This document shows, in pieces, positions 44,403 through 53,821 of a stretch of 64,000 nt of DNA (its first letter is position 1; every line of letters starts with the position of its first letter). Below the pieces are notes generated by a model. The model was not told the origin of the DNA and did not search any database. It saw only the letters and a list, made by a program, of their open reading frames with translations. The DNA comes from XYD12-FULL-36-8 sp964613805 (lineage in GTDB: Bacteria; Bacteroidota; Ignavibacteria; Ignavibacteriales; Ignavibacteriaceae). The position numbers and the translations under genes were made by a program. Location: contig CAZTJF010000012.1 in NCBI GenBank assembly GCA_964613805.1, positions 1-64,000 of the forward strand, given 5' to 3'.

Positions 44403-45458
44403 ATGGATTTAAGGAAACGCGATTACTTATATAGGTTATACCAAATGAATTTCACGCCATCATATAGAAAAATATCAGAGGATGATTTTGCACGGCGATT
44501 ATCTCTCTCCGGAGAGATCATAAAAAATTGCACAAGCTGTCCGCGGAATTGTTCTGTTGATAGAACTAACGGAGAATTAGGAACCTGTCAAAGCGGTGAA
44601 ATGCCAATTGTTTCGTCATATTCGGCTCACTTTGGTGAAGAACCGGGTTTATCAGGAACAAACGGGGCTGGAAATATTTTCTTCGGTAACTGCAACCTGC
44701 GATGCGATTACTGTCAGAATTTTGTTATTAGTCAGATTCCAGAAATAGAAAAGCAATATGAGGTTTCGGTTGAAAGACTTTCAGATATTATGATTGAACT
44801 TCAGTGTAAGCACTGCCACAATATAGGTCTTGTCTCACCCACACACTTTGCTGTGCCGATTCTCAAATCAATTAAGCTGGCGTCTGATAAAGGATTGAAT
44901 CTTCCAATTATATACAACACAAACGGATATGATTCGCTTGAGATTTTAAAGCTCTACAAAGATGTAATTGATATCTATCTTCCCGACTTCAAATATGGAG
45001 ACAATGATTATGGAAGGCGTTATTCCAAAGCACCCGATTATCTTGACAAAGCAAAAATTGCGATCAAAGAAATGTATGATCAGGTTGGAAGCGAGCTTGT
45101 GTATGAAAATAATGTTATAGTAAGAGGATTAATTGTCCGTCATCTTGTCTTGCCAAATGGTTTGGCAGCGTCAGAAGAAGTTTTTAAGTTCATCAGCAGA
45201 GAACTTAATCCCAAGATTCACATTTCTTTAATGGCTCAGTACTTTCCGACAAATCGAGCCGAAAAAAATATATTATTGAACAGGGCTATAACGCGGACGG
45301 AATTTGCCCGAGTAATAGAATTATTGGACAAATATGAATTAGAGAATGGGTGGGTGCAGGAATTAGAAAGCAATGATTTCTATCGTCCTTTCTTCAATGA
45401 TAACAGAAACGATCCGTTCTATAATGATAAACATAGATTCGTCATTGAAAAAACATAA
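44403..45458 (+). CDS. radical SAM protein, PflX-like
   Basis: A 351-residue radical SAM enzyme related to pyruvate-formate-lyase activating protein homologues (PflX/COG1313). The [4Fe-4S] motif is CNLRCDYC, preceded by a Cys-rich zone (CTSCPRNCSVDRTNGELGTCQSG). DVIDIYLPDFKYGD and GLIVRHLVLPNGLAASEE are typical. The physiological target is unknown; no glycyl-radical enzyme is near. Confidence 0.88.
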   Translation: MDLRKRDYLYRLYQMNFTPSYRKISEDDFARRLSLSGEIIKNCTSCPRNCSVDRTNGELGTCQSGEMPIVSSYSAHFGEEPGLSGTNGAGNIFFGNCNLRCDYCQNFVISQIPEIEKQYEVSVERLSDIMIELQCKHCHNIGLVSPTHFAVPILKSIKLASDKGLNLPIIYNTNGYDSLEILKLYKDVIDIYLPDFKYGDNDYGRRYSKAPDYLDKAKIAIKEMYDQVGSELVYENNVIVRGLIVRHLVLPNGLAASEEVFKFISRELNPKIHISLMAQYFPTNRAEKNILLNRAITRTEFARVIELLDKYELENGWVQELESNDFYRPFFNDNRNDPFYNDKHRFVIEKT

Positions 45459-45567
45459 TTGTCGAATAGAAAAATCTTACATTTTTTCATAACCATTTAT
45501 TTTCCATAATCCATCAAAAAACAATATCCCGATTAAATTAGACTAAGTTCTGTTGACAAATCTGTCT

Positions 45568-46680
45568 TTAATTTTTTATGAGCTTAACTTTTCGCTTGTT
45601 TAAATAAGATTTGATATGACCAAAACATTCCTCGTCTTCACCAATATATTCTGGCGGGCAGATTCCTTTTTTATTAAAACGATTCTCTAAAATTAATCTT
45701 GCCGCTGCTGTGCATGTATATCCGGTGGTTCTTGCCATTGACGTGGTTTTGGTTTCATTATCATACTCATCATAAAGATCATACTGAATTGTTTTTTGCT
45801 CGCCGCGCATTATTACTCTTAAGACAGTAAATTCCCGCTCATCCTTTTCAAGCTTCCAATGCGGAAAAAGCATTTGAGAGGTTATGTCAATCGGTTTTAT
45901 CTTTTTCCCGTCAACATATATTTCTTTAGCATCGAAGAAACCAATTTGTTTTAACAGTTTTATTATCTCAATGTGTCCAGGATAGCGGAGAGTTTTTTCT
46001 AACATGTTTGGGATATTCATGGTTCTAAGTAAAGTTCTCAACCCATCGGTATTGAATGCCTCGAGTTTTCCCGCTTTACTAAATTCAATTATTTCCGAAT
46101 CGGACAAAGATTCTTTCGTAATTACTTTCGCATTTACCACAATCCTTGCTGGACGAAGATATTCTTCAATCACATCTGCTGGTGAAAAGGGTGCCTTGTA
46201 CTTGAACGGCAATTTGGGTTCCAACGGCAAACCGCCAACATAACACTCAAAAGAATCAATCTTCATTCGCTTGTGGTGATAACCAAGAATTATATTGCTT
46301 AACCCTGGCGCTACGCCGCAATCAACAACTGCCGTAACGTTTTTCGCTTTTGCATGTTCATCAAGATTAAAGGCATCTTCAGCGAAAAAAGAAATATCCA
46401 CAACATTTTTCCCTGTTTCAAGTATGGATTTTAATGTTTCAAAGCCCATGAATCCGGGAACTGCAGAAATAACTAATTCGGCATCTTTAACAACCTCATT
46501 TATGTTGCTTTTTTTTGAAAGATCAATTGGAATGATTTTTACAGAATTAAATTTTTTAAGCTCGTTTAATCTATCCACATTATTATCAACCGAAGTGACG
46601 TCATAATCGCCGCAAAGATCGGCAGCGATTGTTTTGCCAATTAGCCCGCACCCGAGAATTGTTACTTTTTTTGATTTCAT
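45568..46680 (-). CDS. saccharopine dehydrogenase-like protein
   Basis: About 370 residues from the ATG at 46680, which has an AGAGAT sequence just before it. Rossmann opening KKVTILGCGLIGKTIAADL, then DCGVAPGLSNIILGYH and YTCTAAARLILENRF fit the saccharopine-dehydrogenase family. Members act in lysine metabolism or unknown redox steps. No lysine genes are nearby. Confidence 0.88.
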   Translation of the reverse strand: MKSKKVTILGCGLIGKTIAADLCGDYDVTSVDNNVDRLNELKKFNSVKIIPIDLSKKSNINEVVKDAELVISAVPGFMGFETLKSILETGKNVVDISFFAEDAFNLDEHAKAKNVTAVVDCGVAPGLSNIILGYHHKRMKIDSFECYVGGLPLEPKLPFKYKAPFSPADVIEEYLRPARIVVNAKVITKESLSDSEIIEFSKAGKLEAFNTDGLRTLLRTMNIPNMLEKTLRYPGHIEIIKLLKQIGFFDAKEIYVDGKKIKPIDITSQMLFPHWKLEKDEREFTVLRVIMRGEQKTIQYDLYDEYDNETKTTSMARTTGYTCTAAARLILENRFNKKGICPPEYIGEDEECFGHIKSYLNKRKVKLIKN

Positions 46681-46774
46681 CTTATCTCTTTCATTTATTG
46701 TCAAACATAGTAATTTTAAAATTGATTAAGTCTTTTTCTTTAATTTTGACAACAAAAATTATGCAAGATATGTC

Positions 46775-47644
46775 ATGAATAAATTTCTTACGATTAACAT
46801 TCTAATCTTAATATTTTCATTTACAAGCTTTCCGCAAAATGATTGTCATTTTACTTTTTTGCCCACGGGATTAAACTTCATGCCGTTAAAAGCTAACAAT
46901 CAGGAAGCACGATTAGGAGTTTTATACTACACCGCTACAACAAACTTGAAAGTTGATATAGGCAGCACTGTTGATCTTCTGTCATTTGAATTTGATGATA
47001 CCACATCACAAATAACCGCCGGAATCGAATTCATGGCTTATGCGTTTTCAAAAAGCTATTCGGGCAAGCGGCTGCAGATTTCTGCGGTGGACGGTTTCTT
47101 CGGTGGGAATGTTTCCTTCACTCGCCAATACGACAGCAATAAAATACTTGCACGTTTTAGGATTATTCACAACAGCGCTCATCTTGTTGATGGAAGTTAT
47201 GACACCAGTACCGATACCTGGCTAAATAACACAAAGCCGATTCCCTTTACAAAGGATTTTGGAGAACTTACTGTTGCTCATCAGGCTTACTTTGACAGTT
47301 TTATTTTGAAATATTATGGCGGATTTTCATATGCCGCTCTCGTTCGTCCTGATGGGTTGAAAAAATATAATTTTCATGCTGGTCTTGAGTTTGCTATATC
47401 AGATTTGCTTGGAAAAGTTTTCAATCGCGCATCTAATATTTTTCTTGCCGAACACTTTTTCCTCGATGGTACTGCAAAGTATTTTGGCAGCCAGCAGCTT
47501 ATGGCAGGAATTAAATTCGGAGAATGGGATAAAAAGGGTGTTGTGTTATATGCTTCATTCTACTCCGGCAGAGATATGTTTGGCTCTCATTATAATGAGA
47601 AGATTAAAAAGTTCGGCGTGGGGTTTTCGATTGATTTTTTTTAG
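46775..47644 (+). CDS. DUF1207-like outer-membrane protein
   Basis: A 289-residue protein with a signal peptide (ILIFSFTSFPQ). The mature part opens FLPTGLNFMPLKANNQEARLGVLYY, which fits the DUF1207 pattern, and continues with alternating beta strands that end in an aromatic residue (GFSIDFF), as in outer-membrane barrels. Function unknown. Confidence 0.7.
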   Translation: MNKFLTINILILIFSFTSFPQNDCHFTFLPTGLNFMPLKANNQEARLGVLYYTATTNLKVDIGSTVDLLSFEFDDTTSQITAGIEFMAYAFSKSYSGKRLQISAVDGFFGGNVSFTRQYDSNKILARFRIIHNSAHLVDGSYDTSTDTWLNNTKPIPFTKDFGELTVAHQAYFDSFILKYYGGFSYAALVRPDGLKKYNFHAGLEFAISDLLGKVFNRASNIFLAEHFFLDGTAKYFGSQQLMAGIKFGEWDKKGVVLYASFYSGRDMFGSHYNEKIKKFGVGFSIDFF

Positions 47645-47782
47645 TTGAGATGACAAGACCAAAAAGAAATTATTCAATTTAAAACTGTGAGAATCTACTT
47701 AAATATGTCTGCCTCTGGTGGATCAGTTAACTAAGTGTGTTATTCTTTAAAGATTTTTTCTTTTTGGTCACCCCCTGCTTTT

Positions 47783-48760
47783 TTATTGCCTTATCACCCA
47801 GCCGTATAATTGAAATATAGGAAGATACTCACCAGGTATGTACAGCCGGTCTTCTTGATGAGGAATTTTTATGTACTCTTCCGGTTTTAATAAAACATTG
47901 CTTCCTTCGTCTCGAAGATCAATTACAAATCTATCCGGACTTTTCTTCCTTGCAATAATTCTTAACTCAAACGGCATCAGCTTCAGCGGGTTTGCGTTAT
48001 TGAAAATTCCCTTATTGCTTGATCTTGCATCGTTTACAAATTTTCTGGCTTGATGAAGCTTCCCGGCTTTCTTAATAAGTGTCCAAAAGATTTTAGGAAC
48101 GATGTTCTCTTTAGCAAATGCTTTCACCGATAAAAATGGCTGTATATTCGGCCAAATAAAATATGGGCACGCCCATCCAGACACCAACTGTCGTTCGTTG
48201 TAAGTAAGTTTTTTTATTTCATCTTTATCTTTTTGACTTTTAAAATTATCTATTGAACTATTTAAGTAACATAACAGTCGTCCATAGCCGTCTAAAAAAT
48301 CATTGCCAAATGCCATGAAGAATGTAAACGACTTTACGCTTTTTTCACTTTTCTTAAAATCAGAGGAGATGATCTTTGATAAAGATTTCTCTGCTTCGCT
48401 TGCAAGAGCAGCATGATTATTTGACGCATTTTTACCATTACCAATTATGTTGCTGAAGTAATGGTATAAGTCTTGCCCGATTGTTAAACCTTCCTTCCAT
48501 TTGCCGGACCGAAAGTATTCATCCCATCTTTTATCGGAGAGCTTAACAAAAGTGTGCGTGCCGGGAAATTGAAAACTTATTTCAGGAGTATCAATTCCAA
48601 GAAATCTAACACCAAGATTATGAATTAACCGGGTATTAACTGTGTCGCCGTCACGAACAATTTGTTTTATGGAACCAACTTTTTTACCGTGTAAGCCAAA
48701 CCCCGAAACTCCCAATTTTAAATTTGGTGATTTAACCCAAAGTGATTTGCTAGTATTCAT
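47783..48760 (-). CDS. SNase-like nuclease with a large insertion
   Basis: A 325-residue protein that keeps the staphylococcal-nuclease active-site set: DGD at 37-39, Arg52 and Glu60 in VRFLGIDTPE (8 apart, as in SNase), and Arg161 in LDGYGR. About 100 residues are inserted between the second and third active-site segments, and a C-terminal extension ends YGWVIRQ. There is no signal peptide, so it is probably intracellular. It is more than twice the size of a classical thermonuclease. Confidence 0.78.
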   Translation of the reverse strand: MNTSKSLWVKSPNLKLGVSGFGLHGKKVGSIKQIVRDGDTVNTRLIHNLGVRFLGIDTPEISFQFPGTHTFVKLSDKRWDEYFRSGKWKEGLTIGQDLYHYFSNIIGNGKNASNNHAALASEAEKSLSKIISSDFKKSEKSVKSFTFFMAFGNDFLDGYGRLLCYLNSSIDNFKSQKDKDEIKKLTYNERQLVSGWACPYFIWPNIQPFLSVKAFAKENIVPKIFWTLIKKAGKLHQARKFVNDARSSNKGIFNNANPLKLMPFELRIIARKKSPDRFVIDLRDEGSNVLLKPEEYIKIPHQEDRLYIPGEYLPIFQLYGWVIRQ

Positions 48761-49272
48761 GTTATTGAATCTCCTTCTATTATTACTTCGGAGAAGTATT
48801 CCTTCGTTTGAATGATAATAAGAACAGTGTTATAAAACTTTTTGTAAAAATTATATTGAAACTTAGATAAAGTATTATCAAACATCCATAGTTTGGCTTA
48901 AGAATTAAACATTTTTTGACGGCGAAGAGCAAATTAGAAAAATGTATGGTAGCCAAATACATATCATATTTTGATTCATTCCGGGTATTTTTCTTATAAC
49001 TCCCGTTTTAACAATTTTATTAGAGTTGCTGGTAAAAACTCATAAAATTTTGAAATAACCATCAAGATATAGGAGTATGGAGAACAATTATTCCTCAACA
49101 GAGACTGTCTAATAGCAGCCAACCTTAAACTTATGATGTGATATGCCGCACACAGGAGTGTTAAAAATGCCCCAATTTTATTTTTTTCTTTGCAAAGCAT
49201 CATTAACTATGCTTAATTTAACATCGAGGCACTAATTCAAAAATATTATCAAACTAAATAAATGGAGATGCT
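48761..49272. other. 512-bp intergenic region
   Basis: An AT-rich gap. A 69-codon minus-strand open frame at 48994-49203 is present but has no family features, so I do not call it a gene. No RNA or repeat is recognisable. Confidence 0.4.
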
Positions 49273-49839
49273 ATGGTTTCATTAGTTTCGCTTTGGCTTC
49301 CAATTCTTCTTTCTGCAGTTGTAGTTTTTATCTTAAGTTCCATTCTTCACATGTTCTTAAAATATCACAACTCAGATTACCAAAAGCTTCCCGGAGAAGA
49401 TAAAGTAATTGATGATTTGCGTAGAAATAATATTCCTGCCGGGGATTATATGTTTCCCTACACAACCGACAGTAAGGAAAGAAATTCAAAAGAATTTCAA
49501 GATAAAATGAAAAGCGGACCTTCGGGAGTGATGACTATATTCCCTGCCGGGCATAACTTTATGAGTACAAGTCTTGTTCAGTGGTTTGTTTATTGTTTAA
49601 TTGTTAGTGTATTTGCTGCTTACATTTCTGGGCGAGCAGTACCTGTAGGAACAGAGTATCTTTCCGTTTTTAGGTTTGCTGGTGCAACTGCATTCGTTGG
49701 GTATGGTCTTGCACTTATGCAGAACAGTATTTGGTACAAAAAAAGCTGGAGCGCAACATTAAAATCAATGTTTGATGGATTGATCTACGCTTTATTTACT
49801 GCCGGAGTTTTCGGCTGGCTTTGGCCAGCAGTTCAATAA
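49273..49839 (+). CDS. conserved hypothetical membrane protein
   Basis: A 188-residue protein with an N-terminal helix (WLPILLSAVVVFILSSILHMFL), a soluble part (YHNSDYQKLPGEDKVIDDLRRNNIPAGDYMFPYT), and three more helices to the C-terminus. The soluble part is well conserved in similar proteins I recall, but I know no function. It is followed by a hairpin repeat. Confidence 0.72.
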   Translation: MVSLVSLWLPILLSAVVVFILSSILHMFLKYHNSDYQKLPGEDKVIDDLRRNNIPAGDYMFPYTTDSKERNSKEFQDKMKSGPSGVMTIFPAGHNFMSTSLVQWFVYCLIVSVFAAYISGRAVPVGTEYLSVFRFAGATAFVGYGLALMQNSIWYKKSWSATLKSMFDGLIYALFTAGVFGWLWPAVQ

Positions 49840-49859
49840 CTTTTTTACGTTTCTCAATG

Positions 49860-49885
49860 GCGGTCATCAATCACTTGGTGACCGT
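49860..49885. repeat. GCGGTCATCAA hairpin repeat, copy A
   Basis: Stem CGGTCATCAA/TTGGTGACCG (one G-T pair) with loop TCAC. Copies B and C are at 51208-51233 and 53783-53808. It lies just after the stop of the 188-residue membrane protein gene. Confidence 0.75.
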
Positions 49886-49990
49886 CTCTCATTAATATTC
49901 GACTAATATTCCGTTGACTATGCGTCAACTCTACTTTACAAATAGTTATACTATTTGTAAGTTTACATCACCAAATAGTATGGTGCCCAA

Positions 49991-51175
49991 ATGATTGATT
50001 TTAAAGAACGCCTTATTTTCTCCGATTTAAAAGAACATCTTTCTAAAAGACAAATAACCATCTTAACCGGATTACGACGAACTGGGAAAACCACCTTGGT
50101 CAAAAAAATTCTCGAAGAATATGCGGGAGAGAACAAAGCATATTTTGATCTTGAACGAATTGACAATAGAGAGCTTTTTTCGGAAAAGAATTATGATAAT
50201 ATAATTACCGTTTTAAGTTCAAGGGGGCTTAAGTTCAATCAAAATATCTTACTTGCAATTGATGAGGTTCAGCTTTTGCCGGATATAGTGAGCGTCATAA
50301 AATACTTGTATGATAATTACCCTATTAAATTTATCATTACAGGTTCAAGCACATACTATATTAAAAACCTTTTTTCTGAATCCCTATCGGGCAGAAAAAA
50401 AGTATTTGAACTTTATACCTTAAGCTTTAGAGAATTTTTAATTTTCAGGGAAATAGCTTATGAGTTTTCCAAGAAGCTGGAAAAGAAATTTTTACCAGCG
50501 GAATATGAACGTCTTAAAATATATTATGACGAGTATATTAGATATGGCGGTTTTCCCGAAGTTGTTTTATCAAAGAGTGCTGCCGATAAAAAAGATATTA
50601 TAAATGATATTCTTAGTTCCTACATAAATATTGATATAAGAAACATCTCTGAGATAAGAGATCAAAAAAACCTTCACAATTTATTGAAGATGATAGCAAG
50701 CAGAGCAGGTACGCGGCTTGATTACTCCAAGCTTTCATCCCTTACCGGCATCTCCAGACCTTCGGTATATAATTATTTAGATTTGCTGGAAAATACTTTT
50801 GTTATTTCAAGAGTACCGGTCATTGCAAAAAATCCCGACAGAGAAATTGTTAAAGCCCCAAAAATCTTTATTAATGATAATGGGTTACTAAATCAACTTG
50901 CCGAAGTTAGCAGCGGTGTGCAGTTCGAAAACACAGTATACAATCAACTGAAATTCTATGGAAAACTTCAGTATTACTCACTTAAAACCGGAAAGGAGAT
51001 AGATTTTATTCTCGATGAAAAATACGCTATTGAGGTTAAAGAAACAGCCACCATTCAAGACATGCTGCAACTAAAAAATTTATCGAAGAATATAAATCTT
51101 ACATTAAATGTGATGGTGAGTCATCATCCGTCTCACCACTTTACTGATTTTGTCTGGGGTGGTGATTTAGGTTAG
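49991..51175 (+). CDS. AAA-14 / DUF4143 ATPase
   Basis: A 394-residue ATP-binding protein with Walker A GLRRTGKTTLVKK, Walker B-like ILLAIDEVQLL, the sensor GSSTYYIKNL, and a C-terminal DUF4143 nuclease-like region (KTGKEIDFILDEKYAIEVKET). This family is common in Bacteroidota; the function is not settled. A hairpin repeat lies on each side. Confidence 0.92.
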   Translation: MIDFKERLIFSDLKEHLSKRQITILTGLRRTGKTTLVKKILEEYAGENKAYFDLERIDNRELFSEKNYDNIITVLSSRGLKFNQNILLAIDEVQLLPDIVSVIKYLYDNYPIKFIITGSSTYYIKNLFSESLSGRKKVFELYTLSFREFLIFREIAYEFSKKLEKKFLPAEYERLKIYYDEYIRYGGFPEVVLSKSAADKKDIINDILSSYINIDIRNISEIRDQKNLHNLLKMIASRAGTRLDYSKLSSLTGISRPSVYNYLDLLENTFVISRVPVIAKNPDREIVKAPKIFINDNGLLNQLAEVSSGVQFENTVYNQLKFYGKLQYYSLKTGKEIDFILDEKYAIEVKETATIQDMLQLKNLSKNINLTLNVMVSHHPSHHFTDFVWGGDLG

Positions 51176-51207
51176 CCGAATATAATATTGGTTCTCTTGC
51201 TTCACAT

Positions 51208-51233
51208 GCAGTCATCAATCACTTGGTGACCGC
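51208..51233. repeat. GCGGTCATCAA hairpin repeat, copy B
   Basis: The sequence GCAGTCATCAATCACTTGG continues to GTGACCGC, and it differs from copy A by one base in the left arm. It lies between two convergent genes, so it may act as a bidirectional transcription barrier, although no T-run follows. Confidence 0.75.
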
Positions 51234-51240
51234 ATCTATT

Positions 51241-53616
51241 CTATTTTGCTTTCACCACAATAAATGTGATGTCATCTTCCTGTTTGGCACCGCCACGCCA
51301 CTTTTCTGCATCTTTGCATAAACGTTCGATTATCTGGTTTGAATTCAATTCAGCATAGGAAGAGAACAAATCTTTTGTCCTGCTGTAATCAAGCAATTCT
51401 TTTTCTTTGTTGAAAAGTTCGGGAAAACCATCTGACATTAAAAGCATAGTATCTCCTGAATTAAAAGCAGTTTCCTTTTTTGAATATTTGAACTCGGAAG
51501 TTCCACCAAGCGGCAGCGCCTGTAATCTTATTTCTTCAACACTTTGAGTTTCGTTTCTAAAAATAAGAGCAGGCGGCATTCCTGCAGAGGAAATGATTGC
51601 TTGATTACCATTTATTTTAACCAGCAGCATTGCCATAAAAATGTTGCCCATGTGCATATCTCTAATCACCGAATTACTTCTATTCAAGAATGAAACAATA
51701 TCTGTGTCAGCGCTCTCAGCAGTAAATAGCCCTTTAATTGTTGCAACCATTGTTCCGGCTTTCATTCCATGACCTGTAGCATCACCTATTGCAATTATCA
51801 AACTCCCATTATTATTGTATTTGAAGTCATAATAATCGCCGCCGACTTCAGCTGCTGGCTTCATATAAACCGCAATATCTAAATTTGGCAATGATGGGAC
51901 TTTTACCGGCAGCATGGATAACTGCAGCTTGCGGGCTTCTTCGAGCTCTTTTGTTTTCCTTTCGTTGTCCGCTTCAAGCAGCTTTTTTGCAAGCTCTTCC
52001 TCTTTAGCTTTTCTGTCCTGCTCAATAGTCTTTTGTGAGAGTTCTCTAACTTGTTTTAATTTTATAGCAAGATCTTTAGTCGTATCTGAAAACTTCTTAG
52101 CTAAATTTAAAGAAACTGTGAGCACAAGGAGAATTATTCCGTAAACATAGACAACTCTTATTCCGAAGAGAGGTTGTGTAACTATGCCTGAATTTATCAA
52201 TATCTGGTAAACAATAAATATCATTGCAAAAAGAAATCCTATACCGATTGACCAGCCCCAGCGGGATTTATCCTTGTTTCTTGCAGATTGACTAATAACT
52301 CTGATAATTTCTGCGGCTACCAGAATTTCGTATAAATAAAAAGCGTATTCGAAATACCTGCCCTCAAGTGATGGGAAGAAAATTGTATTCAGAACAAAAA
52401 GTCCGGATACTATAACAAAAAACAAATACCTTTTGGGAATTTTCTCAAAAGAACTTTTATAAACAGTCAGCACGCCTAATAAAATCGACAGTTGAACGGC
52501 TGTAGAATTAATAATAAAATTTATAATTGCAGTGGTCAAGGAATCAACAAAATTATTTTGAGTGCTGGTATAAATCACTACAGCAAAAGCAAACATACAT
52601 ATGGAATAATACAAGTTCTCTTTAGATTTAGGATAGAATAAAAAAAGTAAAAAATGTACAATGGCAAATGCAAGAGCAAAAGCACTAAAAGCCATTTGAT
52701 GTATCGAAAGACTGCGAACAACTCCAATCCGGTCAGATACGTAAACATCTAGATCACCCAGTTCAGCCCTAAATCCCACCGGTATATTATATCTTGTCAG
52801 TTCTTTGGCTCTGTGGTTGGAGTATCTGACGGCAATTATCTGTTCCTCACCTCCACTGAATTGAATGAGTTTGGGTGTTCTGTTCGTAAAAATAATTTCT
52901 GTCTCTCTTGTTGTACCAACTTTACCGAAGCGATAGAGCAATTCTCCGTTAAGATAAATTTCCGATGCCCCAGAATTATAAAAGATCAGACCAAATGGCT
53001 TATTCAGCAAGCTGGAATCGGCATAGATATGATTTCTGAACCAGATGTTTCCTGTCCAATTAAGCTTTTCAAACTCTTCTTTTCTTAAAAAAGGATTTAT
53101 TGTTTTCCATTCAGTATCATCAAATGAAGGGGCAGCCCATGAAGAGTCATCTCCGATTTGGTATTTCCAGCCCTCAATCAGCTCAAGAAATCCTGCTTTG
53201 TTCGCTAATCTTTGCGGGGTAATAACAATCTTCTGCTGAACTTTATCACGCCAATTAGGAATTTCATAAACCAGATCTGTGTCATTCTTTACAACATAAA
53301 CAAAGTTCGAGAATTCTACACCATTAGAATCGACTGCTTCGCTGCTCCAATCTCCTCTGTTGAATTTAAACTGCAATGTGTCTCCAACCTTAGCAAATAC
53401 TTCTTTCTGCCAAATGTTTTCTTGTTTTTTCTCCATGCCCCGCATAAAATTCCAGTTTCCAAGTTCATCTGTATTGCCGGTAACATGAATCGCTGAGTTA
53501 GCGGGCAAAATATCAACTTTAGCTTGTATAAGTATTTTTTTTTGCTGGGAGAAAATTACTGGGCTGGCAAGCAGTGCAATCAGGAGAACAACCATTTTGA
53601 ATAAATTTTGTTTCAT
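51241..53616 (-). CDS. SpoIIE-family protein phosphatase with CBM-like and 7TM sensor parts
   Basis: About 791 residues from the ATG at 53616, which opens a clear signal peptide (MKQNLFKMVVLLIALLASPVIF). Order: a starch-binding-like beta domain (residues 25-120), a jelly-roll-like sensor (140-290), seven membrane helices (about 300-510, 7TMR-DISM type), a coiled coil (520-570), and a PP2C/SpoIIE domain with EVGGDYYDFKY and IAIGDATGHGMKAG. It probably reverses Ser/Thr phosphorylation of an anti-sigma antagonist in response to an outside signal. No partner is adjacent. Confidence 0.9.
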   Translation of the reverse strand: MKQNLFKMVVLLIALLASPVIFSQQKKILIQAKVDILPANSAIHVTGNTDELGNWNFMRGMEKKQENIWQKEVFAKVGDTLQFKFNRGDWSSEAVDSNGVEFSNFVYVVKNDTDLVYEIPNWRDKVQQKIVITPQRLANKAGFLELIEGWKYQIGDDSSWAAPSFDDTEWKTINPFLRKEEFEKLNWTGNIWFRNHIYADSSLLNKPFGLIFYNSGASEIYLNGELLYRFGKVGTTRETEIIFTNRTPKLIQFSGGEEQIIAVRYSNHRAKELTRYNIPVGFRAELGDLDVYVSDRIGVVRSLSIHQMAFSAFALAFAIVHFLLFLFYPKSKENLYYSICMFAFAVVIYTSTQNNFVDSLTTAIINFIINSTAVQLSILLGVLTVYKSSFEKIPKRYLFFVIVSGLFVLNTIFFPSLEGRYFEYAFYLYEILVAAEIIRVISQSARNKDKSRWGWSIGIGFLFAMIFIVYQILINSGIVTQPLFGIRVVYVYGIILLVLTVSLNLAKKFSDTTKDLAIKLKQVRELSQKTIEQDRKAKEEELAKKLLEADNERKTKELEEARKLQLSMLPVKVPSLPNLDIAVYMKPAAEVGGDYYDFKYNNNGSLIIAIGDATGHGMKAGTMVATIKGLFTAESADTDIVSFLNRSNSVIRDMHMGNIFMAMLLVKINGNQAIISSAGMPPALIFRNETQSVEEIRLQALPLGGTSEFKYSKKETAFNSGDTMLLMSDGFPELFNKEKELLDYSRTKDLFSSYAELNSNQIIERLCKDAEKWRGGAKQEDDITFIVVKAK

Positions 53617-53782
53617 ATTAAATAACCGCCGATGTGCGTTTGATTCCAAAGTAGACTGGAACTAATAGTACAAAGTTAGACAAGGTTACGTAGATTTAGA
53701 AGAGCAGCTTGATTCTTGCTGTATTAACTGTGCTGAGTGGTTGAATAAACTGACGAACTCTGAAAAAAAATTTTGCCGATTG

Positions 53783-53808
53783 GCGGTCATCAACAATTTG
53801 ATGACCGC
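53783..53808. repeat. GCGGTCATCAA hairpin repeat, copy C
   Basis: A perfect 11-bp stem GCGGTCATCAA/TTGATGACCGC with loop CAAT. It lies 13 bases after the stop side of the dienelactone hydrolase gene. Confidence 0.8.
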
Positions 53809-53821
53809 ACTAAAAACCAAA

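Noticed and set aside
48994..49203. 69-codon minus-strand frame
   Set aside because: No ribosome binding site, no family pattern, and an odd composition; probably chance.
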